A stretch of DNA of 64,000 nucleotides from assembly GCA_016705065.1 (NCBI GenBank), contig JADIYY010000003.1, positions 186,001 to 250,000 on the forward strand, in the 5' to 3' direction. This stretch comes from Candidatus Aalborgiella aggregata (GTDB lineage: Bacteria > Pseudomonadota > Gammaproteobacteria > Burkholderiales > Burkholderiaceae_C). Shown piece after piece: positions 50,903-59,718 of the stretch. Position numbers and translations under genes: made by a program. The notes beneath the pieces were generated by a model that saw nothing but the letters and a program-made list of their open reading frames with translations, was not told where the DNA came from and did not search any database. Numbering within the stretch: position 1 is the first letter of the stretch; each line of letters opens with the position of its first letter.

Positions 50903-51478
50903 ATGGAATCTCTTTACATCTCTACTGGCGTGGTCGCTTTGGCGGAAATGGGCGACAAGACGCAGCTGTTGGCTTTTATATTGGCGGCGCGGTTTAAGAA
51001 ACCTGTACCTATCATCCTCGGTATTTTGGCGGCGACTTTGGTGAATCACGGTTTGGCGGGTGCTTTGGGGGCTTGGATTACCAGCGTTGTCAGCGCTGAA
51101 ACCATGCGCTGGGTGTTGGGTTTGTCATTCATTGGCATGGCGGTTTGGACGTTGATACCTGACAAGATTGAAGAAGAGGAAACCCAAGTGGCGCAAAAGC
51201 TGGGCGTATTTGGTGCCACGCTGGTGACTTTCTTTTTGGCTGAAATGGGTGACAAAACACAAATTGCCACTGTGGCGCTGGCCGCGCATTTTGCAGCCCC
51301 GCTGATGGTGGTGATTGGCACCACACTGGGCATGTTGATTGCCGATGTACCTGCGGTATTTGTGGGTAATAAATTTGCAGCGAAAATACCGATGAAGTTG
51401 GTACACACCATTGCCGCAGCCATTTTTGCGGTGATGGGTGTGCTGACATTGTTGCAAGTTGAAAAATTATTCCAATAA
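50903..51478 (+). CDS. TMEM165/GDT1 family cation transporter (UPF0016)
   Basis: 191-residue membrane protein with two copies of the family motif: VALAEMGDKTQLLAFILAARF (near 10-30) and FFLAEMGDKTQIATVALAAHF (near 115-135), each in a three-helix unit. Bacterial relatives export Mn2+ (MneA type) or move Ca2+. Start ATG 50903 (MESLYISTG); an upstream TTG is less likely. No Mn riboswitch was found in the leader. Followed 8 bases later by the quinone oxidoreductase gene. Confidence 0.92.
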   Translation: MESLYISTGVVALAEMGDKTQLLAFILAARFKKPVPIILGILAATLVNHGLAGALGAWITSVVSAETMRWVLGLSFIGMAVWTLIPDKIEEEETQVAQKLGVFGATLVTFFLAEMGDKTQIATVALAAHFAAPLMVVIGTTLGMLIADVPAVFVGNKFAAKIPMKLVHTIAAAIFAVMGVLTLLQVEKLFQ

Positions 51479-51486
51479 GGATACGT

Positions 51487-52506
51487 ATGAGCCAATTGCT
51501 TTCAAAAACAGTACGCATTGACAAAAACGGCGGGCCTGAAGAGCTCAAGCTGGTTGAACTCGAAGTGGGCGAGCCAGGGCTGGGCGAAATCCGCATCAAG
51601 CACCACGCGATTGGACTGAACTTCATTGACGTGTACCAACGCAGTGGTGTGTACGCACTACCCATGCCGCTGAACTTGGGCATGGAAGGCGCTGGCGTGG
51701 TGGAAGCCGTGGGCGCAGGCGTGACGCACCTGAAGGTGGGTGACCGCGCGGCCTACGCCAGCAACCCATCCGGCAGCTACAGCGAACGCCGCGTGATGCC
51801 CGTCATGAACGTGTGCAAGTTGCCCGATGCCATCAGCTTTGAAACAGGGGCGGCCATGATGCTCAAAGGCTTGACCGCACAGTATTTGTTGCGCAAAACC
51901 TTGCCACAAGGCGGCTTGCAAGCGGGTGACTTTGTGCTATTTCATGCAGCCGCTGGTGGCGTGGGTTTAATCGCCTGCCAGTGGGCCAAGGAGCTGGGCT
52001 TGCAATTGATTGGTACAGCAGGTTCAGACGCAAAATGCCAGCTTGCGAAAGAGCATGGTGCAGCGTTCACGATCAACTACAACACAGAAGACTTTGCAGC
52101 ACGTGTCAAAGAAATCACTACAGCTGCGAATGCGGCCAAAGGTATGAAGCCTGGTGTGAAGGTGGTTTACGATTCGGTTGGTAAAGACACGTGGGACAAG
52201 TCACTAGATTGCCTGCAGCCATTTGGTTTGATGGCCAGCTTTGGCAATGCATCTGGTGTGGTGCCTCCTTTTGCACCTGGCATTCTGGGCGCCAAAGGCT
52301 CTATTTATGTGACACGCCAAACCCTGTTCAGCCATATCATCAGTCGCGAAGCGACGCAGGCGATGGCTGATGAGCTTTTTGCAGTAGTGGAAAGTGGTGC
52401 CGTCAAAATACGCATCGACCAGCGTTACCCGCTGGCCGATGTACAACAAGCGCACCGCGATTTAGAAGCCCGCAAGACCACGGGCTGCACCATTTTGACG
52501 GTTTAG
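51487..52506 (+). CDS. Quinone oxidoreductase, zinc-free MDR family (Qor-like)
   Basis: NADPH:quinone reductase of the zeta-crystallin type, 339 residues. N-terminal GroES-like domain: LGEIRIKHHAIGLNFIDVYQRSGVYALPMPLNLGMEGAGVVEAVGAGV; nucleotide fold: FVLFHAAAGGVGLIACQWAKELG, where the AAxGGVG motif binds NADPH. No zinc-ligand cysteines, as expected. Probably reduces quinones or related electrophiles in one-electron steps. Likely co-transcribed with the GDT1-type gene. Confidence 0.95.
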   Translation: MSQLLSKTVRIDKNGGPEELKLVELEVGEPGLGEIRIKHHAIGLNFIDVYQRSGVYALPMPLNLGMEGAGVVEAVGAGVTHLKVGDRAAYASNPSGSYSERRVMPVMNVCKLPDAISFETGAAMMLKGLTAQYLLRKTLPQGGLQAGDFVLFHAAAGGVGLIACQWAKELGLQLIGTAGSDAKCQLAKEHGAAFTINYNTEDFAARVKEITTAANAAKGMKPGVKVVYDSVGKDTWDKSLDCLQPFGLMASFGNASGVVPPFAPGILGAKGSIYVTRQTLFSHIISREATQAMADELFAVVESGAVKIRIDQRYPLADVQQAHRDLEARKTTGCTILTV

Positions 52507-52526
52507 TATTTATTGATTGGTTAGCT

Positions 52527-53411
52527 TTAATCACTTGACATGAGGAGCTTGCTGACCAAAGGATGTATCACTTTGCGCTGTGTGTAAATGGCATGAAAAT
52601 GCTCCACGACATCGCCACATCCCGCAATTTTGATGAGCCCATGCTGTTGTGTTAAATAGTCTTCCAACCAATCTGCGGCTGGGAAAACACCCATTCCAGA
52701 TATACCAAAGGTAGTGAGTAAGGCGTTATCTTCAAACTCGCCCACCACGTTGGGATTGATGCGTTCGCTTTCAAACCAGTGCTTTAAGCGACTGCGCAAG
52801 GCGTTGTGTGTGGTAGGCAGCAACACTGGCAGCTGTGCCAAGCAGTGGGGGAAATCGATAACGGCTTGTTCTGCAACCAATGGAGTGGCGTACCACGATA
52901 CAGCGCTGGTGGCCATTATTTGGTGCTGCACCTTGAAATTTAAGCTCAATGCAGGGGCATGGTCGGCCAGCACCAAGTCAAGTTTATGTGTGGCCAAGTC
53001 TGCGATTAAATCATCAAATTCGCCGTCTTGGCAGATCAAATGAAGGTGATCGTCCTTGAGTATGGGGGCAAGCAGTCGGTGTACTGCCATCTTTGCGATG
53101 CCGTCTGAGATGCCAACATGCAAGCGTAGCGTTTTACCGCGAACGGCATCACGTACTTTGCTGGGTAATTTTTCGCCTAAAGCAAAAATATGATCGGCTT
53201 CTGCCAAAGCAGCAACCCCGGCATCTGTCAACGTTAAGCCCCGCCCTTTAGGCTTAAACAATGCGAATCCAAGCTCATGCTCAAGCAATTTGACTTGGGT
53301 ACTGATGGTCTGTATGGCCATGTTCAGCCGCTTTGCTGCGCCCACCATGCTTCCTTCAGTGGCCACAATCCAAAAATAATACAAATGTCGGTAGTTAAAT
53401 GATTGACTCAT
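52527..53411 (-). CDS. LysR-family regulator, NhaR-like
   Basis: 294-residue LysR-type regulator of the NhaR subgroup. HTH: FNYRHLYYFWIVATEGSMVGAAKRLNMAIQTISTQVKLLEHELGFALFKPKGRGLTLTDAG. Effector domain: GISDGIAKMAVHRLLAPIL. NhaR activates sodium/proton antiporter genes in response to Na+; no antiporter is nearby, so the target here is unknown. Divergent from the terC gene across 128 bases, which may be a target. Confidence 0.93.
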   Translation of the reverse strand: MSQSFNYRHLYYFWIVATEGSMVGAAKRLNMAIQTISTQVKLLEHELGFALFKPKGRGLTLTDAGVAALAEADHIFALGEKLPSKVRDAVRGKTLRLHVGISDGIAKMAVHRLLAPILKDDHLHLICQDGEFDDLIADLATHKLDLVLADHAPALSLNFKVQHQIMATSAVSWYATPLVAEQAVIDFPHCLAQLPVLLPTTHNALRSRLKHWFESERINPNVVGEFEDNALLTTFGISGMGVFPAADWLEDYLTQQHGLIKIAGCGDVVEHFHAIYTQRKVIHPLVSKLLMSSD

Positions 53412-53539
53412 GCTGCCTTGCGTTTGAACGCGCGCTGAATACTTCTGTTTTTACGAACTAATTGTTAATTTTATATCGCTTTTTATATTTGTTAAAAGGA
53501 TTTACATTTGCATCTTTATTCATATTAGGAACATTCCAG

Positions 53540-54502
53540 ATGCAAACAATTGGAACTTGGTGGATGTGGGTCGGCTTTGCTGCGTTTGTGATCGTAGCAA
53601 TTGCCATTGACCTTTTGGTCATGGAAAAGCAAGGGGCGCACAAAGTCACCATGAAAGAGGCTGCTTCATGGAGCATCCTGTGGTTTGGGCTGTCATTTAT
53701 TTTTGCGGGACTGCTGTGGTGGTATCTAGACGGTATTCAAGGGCGTGAACAAGCTAACACTGTCACGATGCAATTCATCACAGGCTATTTGGTAGAGAAA
53801 AGTCTATCCATCGACAATGTCTTTGTGTTTTTGATGATATTTAGCTACTTCGCAGTACCGCTTGAACATCAAAAGCGTGCACTGATTATCGGAATCATCG
53901 GCGCTATTATTTTGCGCGCCATTTTGATTTTGGTAGGCGCTTGGCTCTTAGCGACTTTCCATTGGCTGCTGTATGTATTTGGCGCCTTCCTGGTCATTAC
54001 AGGCATCAAGATGTGGTTTGCAGCCGGATCAGAGTCTGATATTTCTAAAAATCCTGTCCTGACATTTTTGCGCAAACATATCAAATTAACGGATAAGTTT
54101 GATGGTGAAAAGCTCAGCACGATGATTAACAATACGCGGCACTACACCCCCTTGTTTGTGGTGCTTATCATGATTGCAGTGACGGATATTATTTTTGCGG
54201 TTGACAGCATTCCCGCCATTTTCGCCATCACGCAAGATCCGTTTATCGTGTTGACTGCCAATATTTTCGCCATCTTAGGTCTGCGTGCACTGTACTTCCT
54301 GTTGGCAGATTTGGCTGACCGGTTTCACTTGCTGGCTTACGGTTTAGCACTCGTATTGGTTTTCATTGGAACCAAAATGCTGATCATAGACTTTTACAAA
54401 ATACCTATTGGGTATGCATTGATGGTCACAGCGAGTATCATTGCTATCTCTATGATTGCCTCAGCCTTGAAACCCAGCAAGACCCATGGCAAAAAACATT
54501 GA
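53540..54502 (+). CDS. TerC family integral membrane protein
   Basis: 320-residue TerC/Alx-type membrane protein with about nine helices. Start ATG 53540 (MQTIGTWWMWVGFAAFVIVAIAIDLLVMEK) with AGGA upstream; the frame is open further upstream without a good start. Signatures: EKSLSIDNVFVFLMIFSYFAVP and AVTDIIFAVDSIPAIFAITQDPFIVLTANIFAILGLRALYFLL, with the conserved acidic residues thought to bind metal. Such proteins handle Mn2+ export or tellurite resistance. No yybP-type riboswitch is visible upstream. DUF2062 gene follows 12 bases later. Confidence 0.95.
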   Translation: MQTIGTWWMWVGFAAFVIVAIAIDLLVMEKQGAHKVTMKEAASWSILWFGLSFIFAGLLWWYLDGIQGREQANTVTMQFITGYLVEKSLSIDNVFVFLMIFSYFAVPLEHQKRALIIGIIGAIILRAILILVGAWLLATFHWLLYVFGAFLVITGIKMWFAAGSESDISKNPVLTFLRKHIKLTDKFDGEKLSTMINNTRHYTPLFVVLIMIAVTDIIFAVDSIPAIFAITQDPFIVLTANIFAILGLRALYFLLADLADRFHLLAYGLALVLVFIGTKMLIIDFYKIPIGYALMVTASIIAISMIASALKPSKTHGKKH

Positions 54503-54514
54503 GCCGCTCAGCGT

Positions 54515-55075
54515 ATGAGAAACAAGAGTCACCATCTGAAGCATTGGTTTCGCACGCTAGAGCCCAAGGTTCTGGCCATGATGAGTGGCCCCGCCATGTT
54601 AAAACTCAAGCCTTGGATTGACAAGCATGACATTTTCAGCTTTACACGCGAGCCATTGGCCAGAGGCTTGGCGTTTGGTCTTTTTTGCAGCTTAATACCT
54701 GGCCCTTTTCAAATGCCTGCCACATTGTTAGCGTGCATTCTTTGGCGCGGCAATATCGTGGCTGGCTTTGGAGCTACTTTGCTTAGCAACCCGCTCACCA
54801 TTGTGCCTTTGTACTTGGTTGCTTATCAAATTGGCTCATTTTTCTTACCGACAGAAGCTGCCTTGGTGCCACTGTCAGGCATCACAACTGCGCACTTCGG
54901 CTCAACTGATTGGTTCATGGCGGTGTCAACGTGGTTGCAAAGCCTAGGTTGGCCATTGGTAGTTGGCTTGTTGATTCTGGGCTTAAATCTGGCAGGCCTA
55001 GGCTACGCATTGGTGCAAATCGCTTGGTTATGGCCGGTGCATAGGCGCAAAGTCAGAATGAATCGCAAAAAATAA
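54515..55075 (+). CDS. DUF2062 membrane protein
   Basis: 186-residue membrane protein of the DUF2062 family. Typical segments: EPLARGLAFGLFCSLIPGPFQMPATLLACILWRGNIVAGFGATLLSNPLTIVPLYLVAYQIG. Three to four membrane helices and a basic N-terminus and C-terminus. Function unknown; it is often near glycosyltransferase genes elsewhere, but here follows terC. Confidence 0.92.
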   Translation: MRNKSHHLKHWFRTLEPKVLAMMSGPAMLKLKPWIDKHDIFSFTREPLARGLAFGLFCSLIPGPFQMPATLLACILWRGNIVAGFGATLLSNPLTIVPLYLVAYQIGSFFLPTEAALVPLSGITTAHFGSTDWFMAVSTWLQSLGWPLVVGLLILGLNLAGLGYALVQIAWLWPVHRRKVRMNRKK

Positions 55076-55084
55076 ACGGCAAAG

Positions 55085-55110
55085 ACCAACTGTATTCAGC
55101 TGGTTTTTTT
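55085..55110 (+). terminator. Terminator after the DUF2062 gene
   Basis: ACCA-A-CTG pairs with CAG-C-TGGT around a short loop, with one mismatch, and is followed by seven T. It overlaps the 3' end of the convergent lspA gene. Confidence 0.7.
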
Positions 55111-55605
55111 AACTCGTCGCAATTCATCCCAAATCAAACATACCGCGCCAATGCTGATAGCGCTGTCGGCGACGTTGAAAGCGGGAAAGTGACCACCATG
55201 AAAAATAGGAGCGAGAAATGACCAATGAAAATCCATGAAGTCCACCACATAACCGTACAGAACGCGGTCTATCACATTACCAATCGCACCACCCAAAATG
55301 CACGCCAATGCGAATGAAAAAAGCTTTTGTCCCGCGTGTGCTCTCAACATGTAGGTGATGAAAATTGCTGCCGCAACACCAATGCCCGTAAAAAACCAGC
55401 GTTGCCAACCGCCCGCATTGGCTAAAAATGAAAAGGCTGCGCCAGTATTGTGCGCCCTGACCACATTAAAAAATGACGTGACATAGGTGCTGTCGCCTAG
55501 CCTATAGTTACCCACAATCAGCACCTTGGTGATTTGGTCCAACAAGATGATGATGAAGGCCAAACTCAGCCACATCCACCAGGTGTTCGTTTTAACTTTG
55601 GCCAT
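55096..55605 (-). CDS. lspA: Lipoprotein signal peptidase LspA
   Basis: Signal peptidase II, 169 residues, cleaving prolipoproteins at the acylated cysteine in the inner membrane. Four membrane helices with the conserved NTGAAFSF, the first catalytic Asp in GGAIGNVIDR and the second in FPAFNVADSAI. The ATG at 55605 directly abuts the ileS stop codon (0 bases apart), so expression is tied to ileS. This window encodes many lipoproteins that need it. Confidence 0.97.
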   Translation of the reverse strand: MAKVKTNTWWMWLSLAFIIILLDQITKVLIVGNYRLGDSTYVTSFFNVVRAHNTGAAFSFLANAGGWQRWFFTGIGVAAAIFITYMLRAHAGQKLFSFALACILGGAIGNVIDRVLYGYVVDFMDFHWSFLAPIFHGGHFPAFNVADSAISIGAVCLIWDELRRVKKTS

Positions 55606-58452
55606 TTACGCCACCGTTCTCACTTCACCCGCACCATACAAATTGCTCACGCAACGTGTGCAAATGGTGGGGTGCGCGGTATCAGCGCCCACCGTGTCGC
55701 TGTAATGCCAGCAGCGCTCGCATTTATGGTCTTTTGAGGCTGTAGCCAGCGTATTGATTGCCTGAGCTGCTTTAATATTTATAGCAGATGTAATGAACAC
55801 AAATTTCAGATCATCACCCAAGCTTTGCAGCAATTCAAAATCTGCCGGTGGTAATTCCAGCGTTAAATTGGTTTGCAAGGATGAGCCCACGGTGCCTGCA
55901 GCGCGCAAAGCCTCAATTTCCTTATTGGCCATGTCGCGCAACTCACGAATGCGCGTCCACTTGGCTAGCAAGGCTTCATCAGGCGCATCGAATTGGGCAT
56001 AAGTTTCCATGAAAATCGATTCAGACTTGCCCACCACTTGCCACGCCTCTTCGGCAGTGAAGCTCAAAAACGGCGCCATCAAGCGCAGAAGTGCTTGGCT
56101 GATGAGGTGCAACGCGGTTTGCGCACTGCGACGAGCTTTGGAATTTTGCGCAGTTGTGTACAACCTGTCTTTCAAAATATCCAAGTAGAACGAGCCCAAT
56201 TCATCGCTGCAATACACTTGTAATTTGGCCACCACCGGGTGAAATTCATACACTTTGTAATGCGCCAGAATTTCGCTTTGCATTTGCGCAAAGCGGCTGA
56301 TCGCGTAGCGGTCGATTTCCAACATCTCACTAACAGGCACTGCGTCAACCGCAGGGTCAAAGTCGCTGGTATTGGCCAACAAAAATTTGAGTGTGTTGCG
56401 AATGCGACGATAGATGTCCACCACGCGCGCCAGAATTTTGTCATCAATTGACAAGTCGCCAGAATAATCGGTGGCGGCGCACCACAGACGAATGATTTCT
56501 GCGCCCATCTTGTCGCTCACCGCTTGCGGCGCGACCACATTGCCTTCGCTCTTGCTCATCTTGCGGCCTTTGCCGTCCACTGTGAAGCCATGCGTGAGCA
56601 AGCCTTTGTAGGGAGCGTGGTCGTACATGGCGCAAGCTGTTAAGAGCGAGCTATGAAACCAACCGCGGTGTTGGTCATGGCCTTCTAAATACAAATCTGC
56701 TGGCCACACCGATTGATCGGCATGGCTCTTTTGTAGCACGTGGTAGTGTGTGGTACCCGAGTCAAACCACACATCCAAAATATCGGTACTCTTGGTGTAA
56801 TGCTCTGCATCTGCGCCAATCAAGCTTTCTGCTGTAGCTTTGCTCCAAGCCTCTACACCGCCTTTTTCAACCATGCTGGCGGCAATGTCCATCAACTCCA
56901 TGGTGCGTGGATGCAATTCGCCCGTGGCGATGTGAATGAAAAACGGCAAGGGAACGCCCCAACTGCGTTGACGGCTCACACACCAGTCGGGTCTGCCTGC
57001 AATCATGGCACGCAAGCGGGCTTGTCCGCTGACTGGGTAAAAACTGGTTTCGTCAATCGCGTCCAGCGCCAATTGCCGCAGCGATTTGCTTGCTGGATCT
57101 TTGGTGAATACGCCTTGCGTAGTGGCTGTGGCTTCGTCCATGCGGATGAACCATTGCGCTGCTGCGCGGTAGATTACTGGAGTTTTGTGGCGCCAGCAAT
57201 GTGGGTAGCTGTGTACTATGTTTTCGGTAGCCATCAAGCGATTAGATGTGCCCAATACTTCAATGATGCGCTCACATGCTTTCCAAATATTCAAGCCACC
57301 AAACAAAGGCAGCTCGTCCACATAGCGACCATTGCCTTGTACGGGGTTCAAAATGTCGTCGGTGCTGATGCCATTGGCAACACAGCTGTTAAAGTCTTCC
57401 ACACCGTATGCGGGCGCAGAATGCACGATACCAGTGCCATCGTCGGCTGTGGCGTAGTCGGCCAAGAATATTGGACTATAGCGTTGATAACCTGCATCCA
57501 CATCGTAGAGTGGGTGTTTGAAATTCAATAGGCTCAAGTTCTTGCCCATCGTTTTGGCTATGACTTTGCCATCTAGCTTGTATCGTTCTAAGCATTTCTC
57601 GACCAAGACCGATGCCAATAGCAAGATACCGCGTTCGGTATCAACCAGCGCATATTCCAATTCAGGGTTCAGGTTCAATGCCTGATTGGCGGGAATAGTC
57701 CAAGCGGTGGTGGTCCATATCACGGCAAAGGCATCTTTGCTGAGCTTGTCTAGGTCAAAAGCTTTGGCAAGTTTTTCGGGCTCTGCGCATTGAAACGCCA
57801 CATCCAATGTTTGCGATTTTTTATCGGCGTATTCGATTTCAAACTCTGCTAATGAGCTACCGCAATCAAAACACCAATATACGGGTTTTAAGCCACGGTA
57901 CACAAAGCCTCGCTCCATGATGCGCTTGAGCGCACGAATCTCGTTAGCTTCATTGGCATAGTCCATGGTGCGATAGGGGTTGTCCCACTCACCCAACAAA
58001 CCCAAACGCTTGAAGTCTGCCATTTGACCCGCGATTTGCTCGGTCGCAAAAGCACGGCTTTTGGCTTGCACTTCATCGCGTGACAAATTGCGACCATGTA
58101 ATTTCTCAATTGCATTTTCAATCGGCAAACCATGGCAATCCCAACCTGGTACATAGATAGCGTCCAAGCCTTCTAACTGTCGTGCTTTAACAATCATGTC
58201 TTTCAAAATTTTATTGACTGCATGGCCAATGTGTATTTGACCATTGGCGTATGGCGGACCGTCGTGCAAGATAAATTTGGGTTTGCCAGCGCGAACATCG
58301 CGCAGTTTTTTATAAATGCCTTTGTCCTCCCAAGACTTTACCCAAGCCGGTTCGCGTTTGGGCAAATCACCTCGCATGGGAAATGAGGTGTCTGGCAAAT
58401 TGAGGGTGCTTCGGTAATCGGTGTTCGAGGCGGTATTCGTGGGCGTCGTCAT
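55606..58452 (-). CDS. ileS: Isoleucyl-tRNA synthetase
   Basis: Class I aminoacyl-tRNA synthetase charging tRNA-Ile; 948 residues from ATG 58452 (MTTPTNTASNTDYRSTLN), with a GTG at 58476 as an alternative. HIGH motif in PYANGQIHIGHAVNKIL, KMSKS in GRKMSKSEGNVV, editing domain in between, C-terminal zinc finger CERCWHYSDTVG...CTRC. Between FVFITS and KCERCW the linker AINIKAAQAINTLATASKDH is encoded by a copy of the dispersed repeat. It lies in the conserved ribF-ileS-lspA order. Housekeeping gene. Confidence 0.98.
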   Translation of the reverse strand: MTTPTNTASNTDYRSTLNLPDTSFPMRGDLPKREPAWVKSWEDKGIYKKLRDVRAGKPKFILHDGPPYANGQIHIGHAVNKILKDMIVKARQLEGLDAIYVPGWDCHGLPIENAIEKLHGRNLSRDEVQAKSRAFATEQIAGQMADFKRLGLLGEWDNPYRTMDYANEANEIRALKRIMERGFVYRGLKPVYWCFDCGSSLAEFEIEYADKKSQTLDVAFQCAEPEKLAKAFDLDKLSKDAFAVIWTTTAWTIPANQALNLNPELEYALVDTERGILLLASVLVEKCLERYKLDGKVIAKTMGKNLSLLNFKHPLYDVDAGYQRYSPIFLADYATADDGTGIVHSAPAYGVEDFNSCVANGISTDDILNPVQGNGRYVDELPLFGGLNIWKACERIIEVLGTSNRLMATENIVHSYPHCWRHKTPVIYRAAAQWFIRMDEATATTQGVFTKDPASKSLRQLALDAIDETSFYPVSGQARLRAMIAGRPDWCVSRQRSWGVPLPFFIHIATGELHPRTMELMDIAASMVEKGGVEAWSKATAESLIGADAEHYTKSTDILDVWFDSGTTHYHVLQKSHADQSVWPADLYLEGHDQHRGWFHSSLLTACAMYDHAPYKGLLTHGFTVDGKGRKMSKSEGNVVAPQAVSDKMGAEIIRLWCAATDYSGDLSIDDKILARVVDIYRRIRNTLKFLLANTSDFDPAVDAVPVSEMLEIDRYAISRFAQMQSEILAHYKVYEFHPVVAKLQVYCSDELGSFYLDILKDRLYTTAQNSKARRSAQTALHLISQALLRLMAPFLSFTAEEAWQVVGKSESIFMETYAQFDAPDEALLAKWTRIRELRDMANKEIEALRAAGTVGSSLQTNLTLELPPADFELLQSLGDDLKFVFITSAINIKAAQAINTLATASKDHKCERCWHYSDTVGADTAHPTICTRCVSNLYGAGEVRTVA
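55738..55787 (-). repeat. Dispersed palindromic repeat inside ileS, in frame
   Basis: GGCTGTAGCCAGCGTATTGA, core TTGCCTGAG, then a degraded stem ending ATAGCAG. It aligns with the intergenic copy at 41793. Read on the minus strand it encodes the linker before the C-terminal zinc finger of IleS, with no stop or frameshift. Confidence 0.8.
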
Positions 58453-58566
58453 AATGTTTTTTAAATTGCGGCACACTGGTGTGCCAAAGAGGGGGCGCCT
58501 AAATTACAAGGCTGAGAATGTTCGGTATAGCAAGGCTGCGGGTCAAAGCTGAAAGCTTTGACCCAT

Positions 58567-59592
58567 TCAAATTCGTGATATGGGCAATGCTGTTTGCGTT
58601 TGAAAATACACACGCGCATCCGTACAGTCTTGGGCTATGCCTTTTTGCAGGGCTTCCAAGCTGTCGTATTTCAATTCATCATGTAGTTTATGCAGCAATT
58701 CCACGTGAATGATTTTACCGTAACCGCTATCCATACCCAGATGCGATGGCCAATCTAGACAGTGGGTTTCCAACAAAACCCGTCCGCCGTTTACATCTTG
58801 CGGATCTAATGAGGGTCGAATACCCATATTTGCCACACCCAATAGTGGTTTGTCTGTCAAACCTAGAACTCTGACAGCAAAAATGCCACTAGCTGCGGGC
58901 TTCCAATGTGAGAAGCGTAAATTCAAGGTAGGACAACCCAATTCACGCCCCAATTTGCGGCCATGCACCACATGACCACTGATGCTGTAAGGACGGCCAA
59001 GCAGTTTGGCCACGTCGTCCATGCGCCCTTGCGACAATGCGTTGCGAACCTCTGTGCTGGATACACGCAAACCATGTACTTCATAGCTGTTCATGCGCGC
59101 AACATCAAAACCTTGCGCTTCACCCGCCGTATCCAGCATCGCATAATCGCCAGCGCGTTTTGCACCAAACCTGAAATCGTCACCAACCAGCACGTATTTC
59201 ACACCCAAGCTTTTGACCAAGATGTCATCAATAAAACTTTGTGGCGACTGAGCGGCAAATGCAGCTGTAAATGGCATCACCAAACATTTGTCGATGCCAC
59301 AACGCTCCAATTCAGCTAATTTGTCGCGCAAAGTGGCGATACGAGCAGGAGCCAGTTCAGGTTTTTTGGCCGCTTCTGCAAAATAATCACGAGGATGCGG
59401 CTCAAATGTCATTACGCAACTGGGAATACCGCGGTGTGAGGCCTCATTTTTAAGCAATGCCAGCATTGCTTGATGTCCGCGGTGCACCCCATCGAAGTTG
59501 CCAATGGTTAAAGCACAACTTTGCGAGTGGGGCTGAAAAGCTAATCTGTGGATTATTTGCACGATGCAACGAAGTATAAGGCGCAAAAACAT
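58567..59592 (-). CDS. ribF: Bifunctional riboflavin kinase / FAD synthetase
   Basis: Makes FMN from riboflavin and FAD from FMN. 341 residues from ATG 59592; homologues usually start near the GTG at 59562 (VQIIHRLAFQ), so the first ten residues may not be translated. Nucleotidyltransferase half: CALTIGNFDGVHRGHQAMLALL, EPHPRDYF and SSTEVRNALSQGRM. Kinase half: GRPYSISGHVVHGRKLGRELGCPTLNLRF and the GVANMGIRPSL segment. The 16-base palindrome at 59592-59607 overlaps the start. It precedes ileS by about 115 bases. Confidence 0.95.
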   Translation of the reverse strand: MFLRLILRCIVQIIHRLAFQPHSQSCALTIGNFDGVHRGHQAMLALLKNEASHRGIPSCVMTFEPHPRDYFAEAAKKPELAPARIATLRDKLAELERCGIDKCLVMPFTAAFAAQSPQSFIDDILVKSLGVKYVLVGDDFRFGAKRAGDYAMLDTAGEAQGFDVARMNSYEVHGLRVSSTEVRNALSQGRMDDVAKLLGRPYSISGHVVHGRKLGRELGCPTLNLRFSHWKPAASGIFAVRVLGLTDKPLLGVANMGIRPSLDPQDVNGGRVLLETHCLDWPSHLGMDSGYGKIIHVELLHKLHDELKYDSLEALQKGIAQDCTDARVYFQTQTALPISRI

Positions 59593-59607
59593 TAGGGTAA
59601 ACCCTAA
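59592..59607. promoter_or_regulatory. Palindrome at the ribF start
   Basis: TTAGGGT-AA-ACCCTAA, a perfect inverted repeat with a 2-base centre at the ribF 5' end and 112 bases before the cytochrome c4 start. Could be an operator; no FMN riboswitch features were seen. Confidence 0.35.
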
Positions 59608-59718
59608 TCACATACTTCCACGAGTATTTTATAGCACACTTAGAAGCTAGAATGATTGATGTATATCAATGCTCGCGCATGTTTTACGCGATATTCATCA
59701 TCTCATCACGCACTCAAA

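Noticed and set aside
53412..53539. Possible riboswitch before terC
   Set aside because: The leader is AT-rich with no recognisable conserved core.
59593..59718. FMN riboswitch for ribF
   Set aside because: ribF is on the minus strand and no conserved RFN elements occur; only a short palindrome is present.
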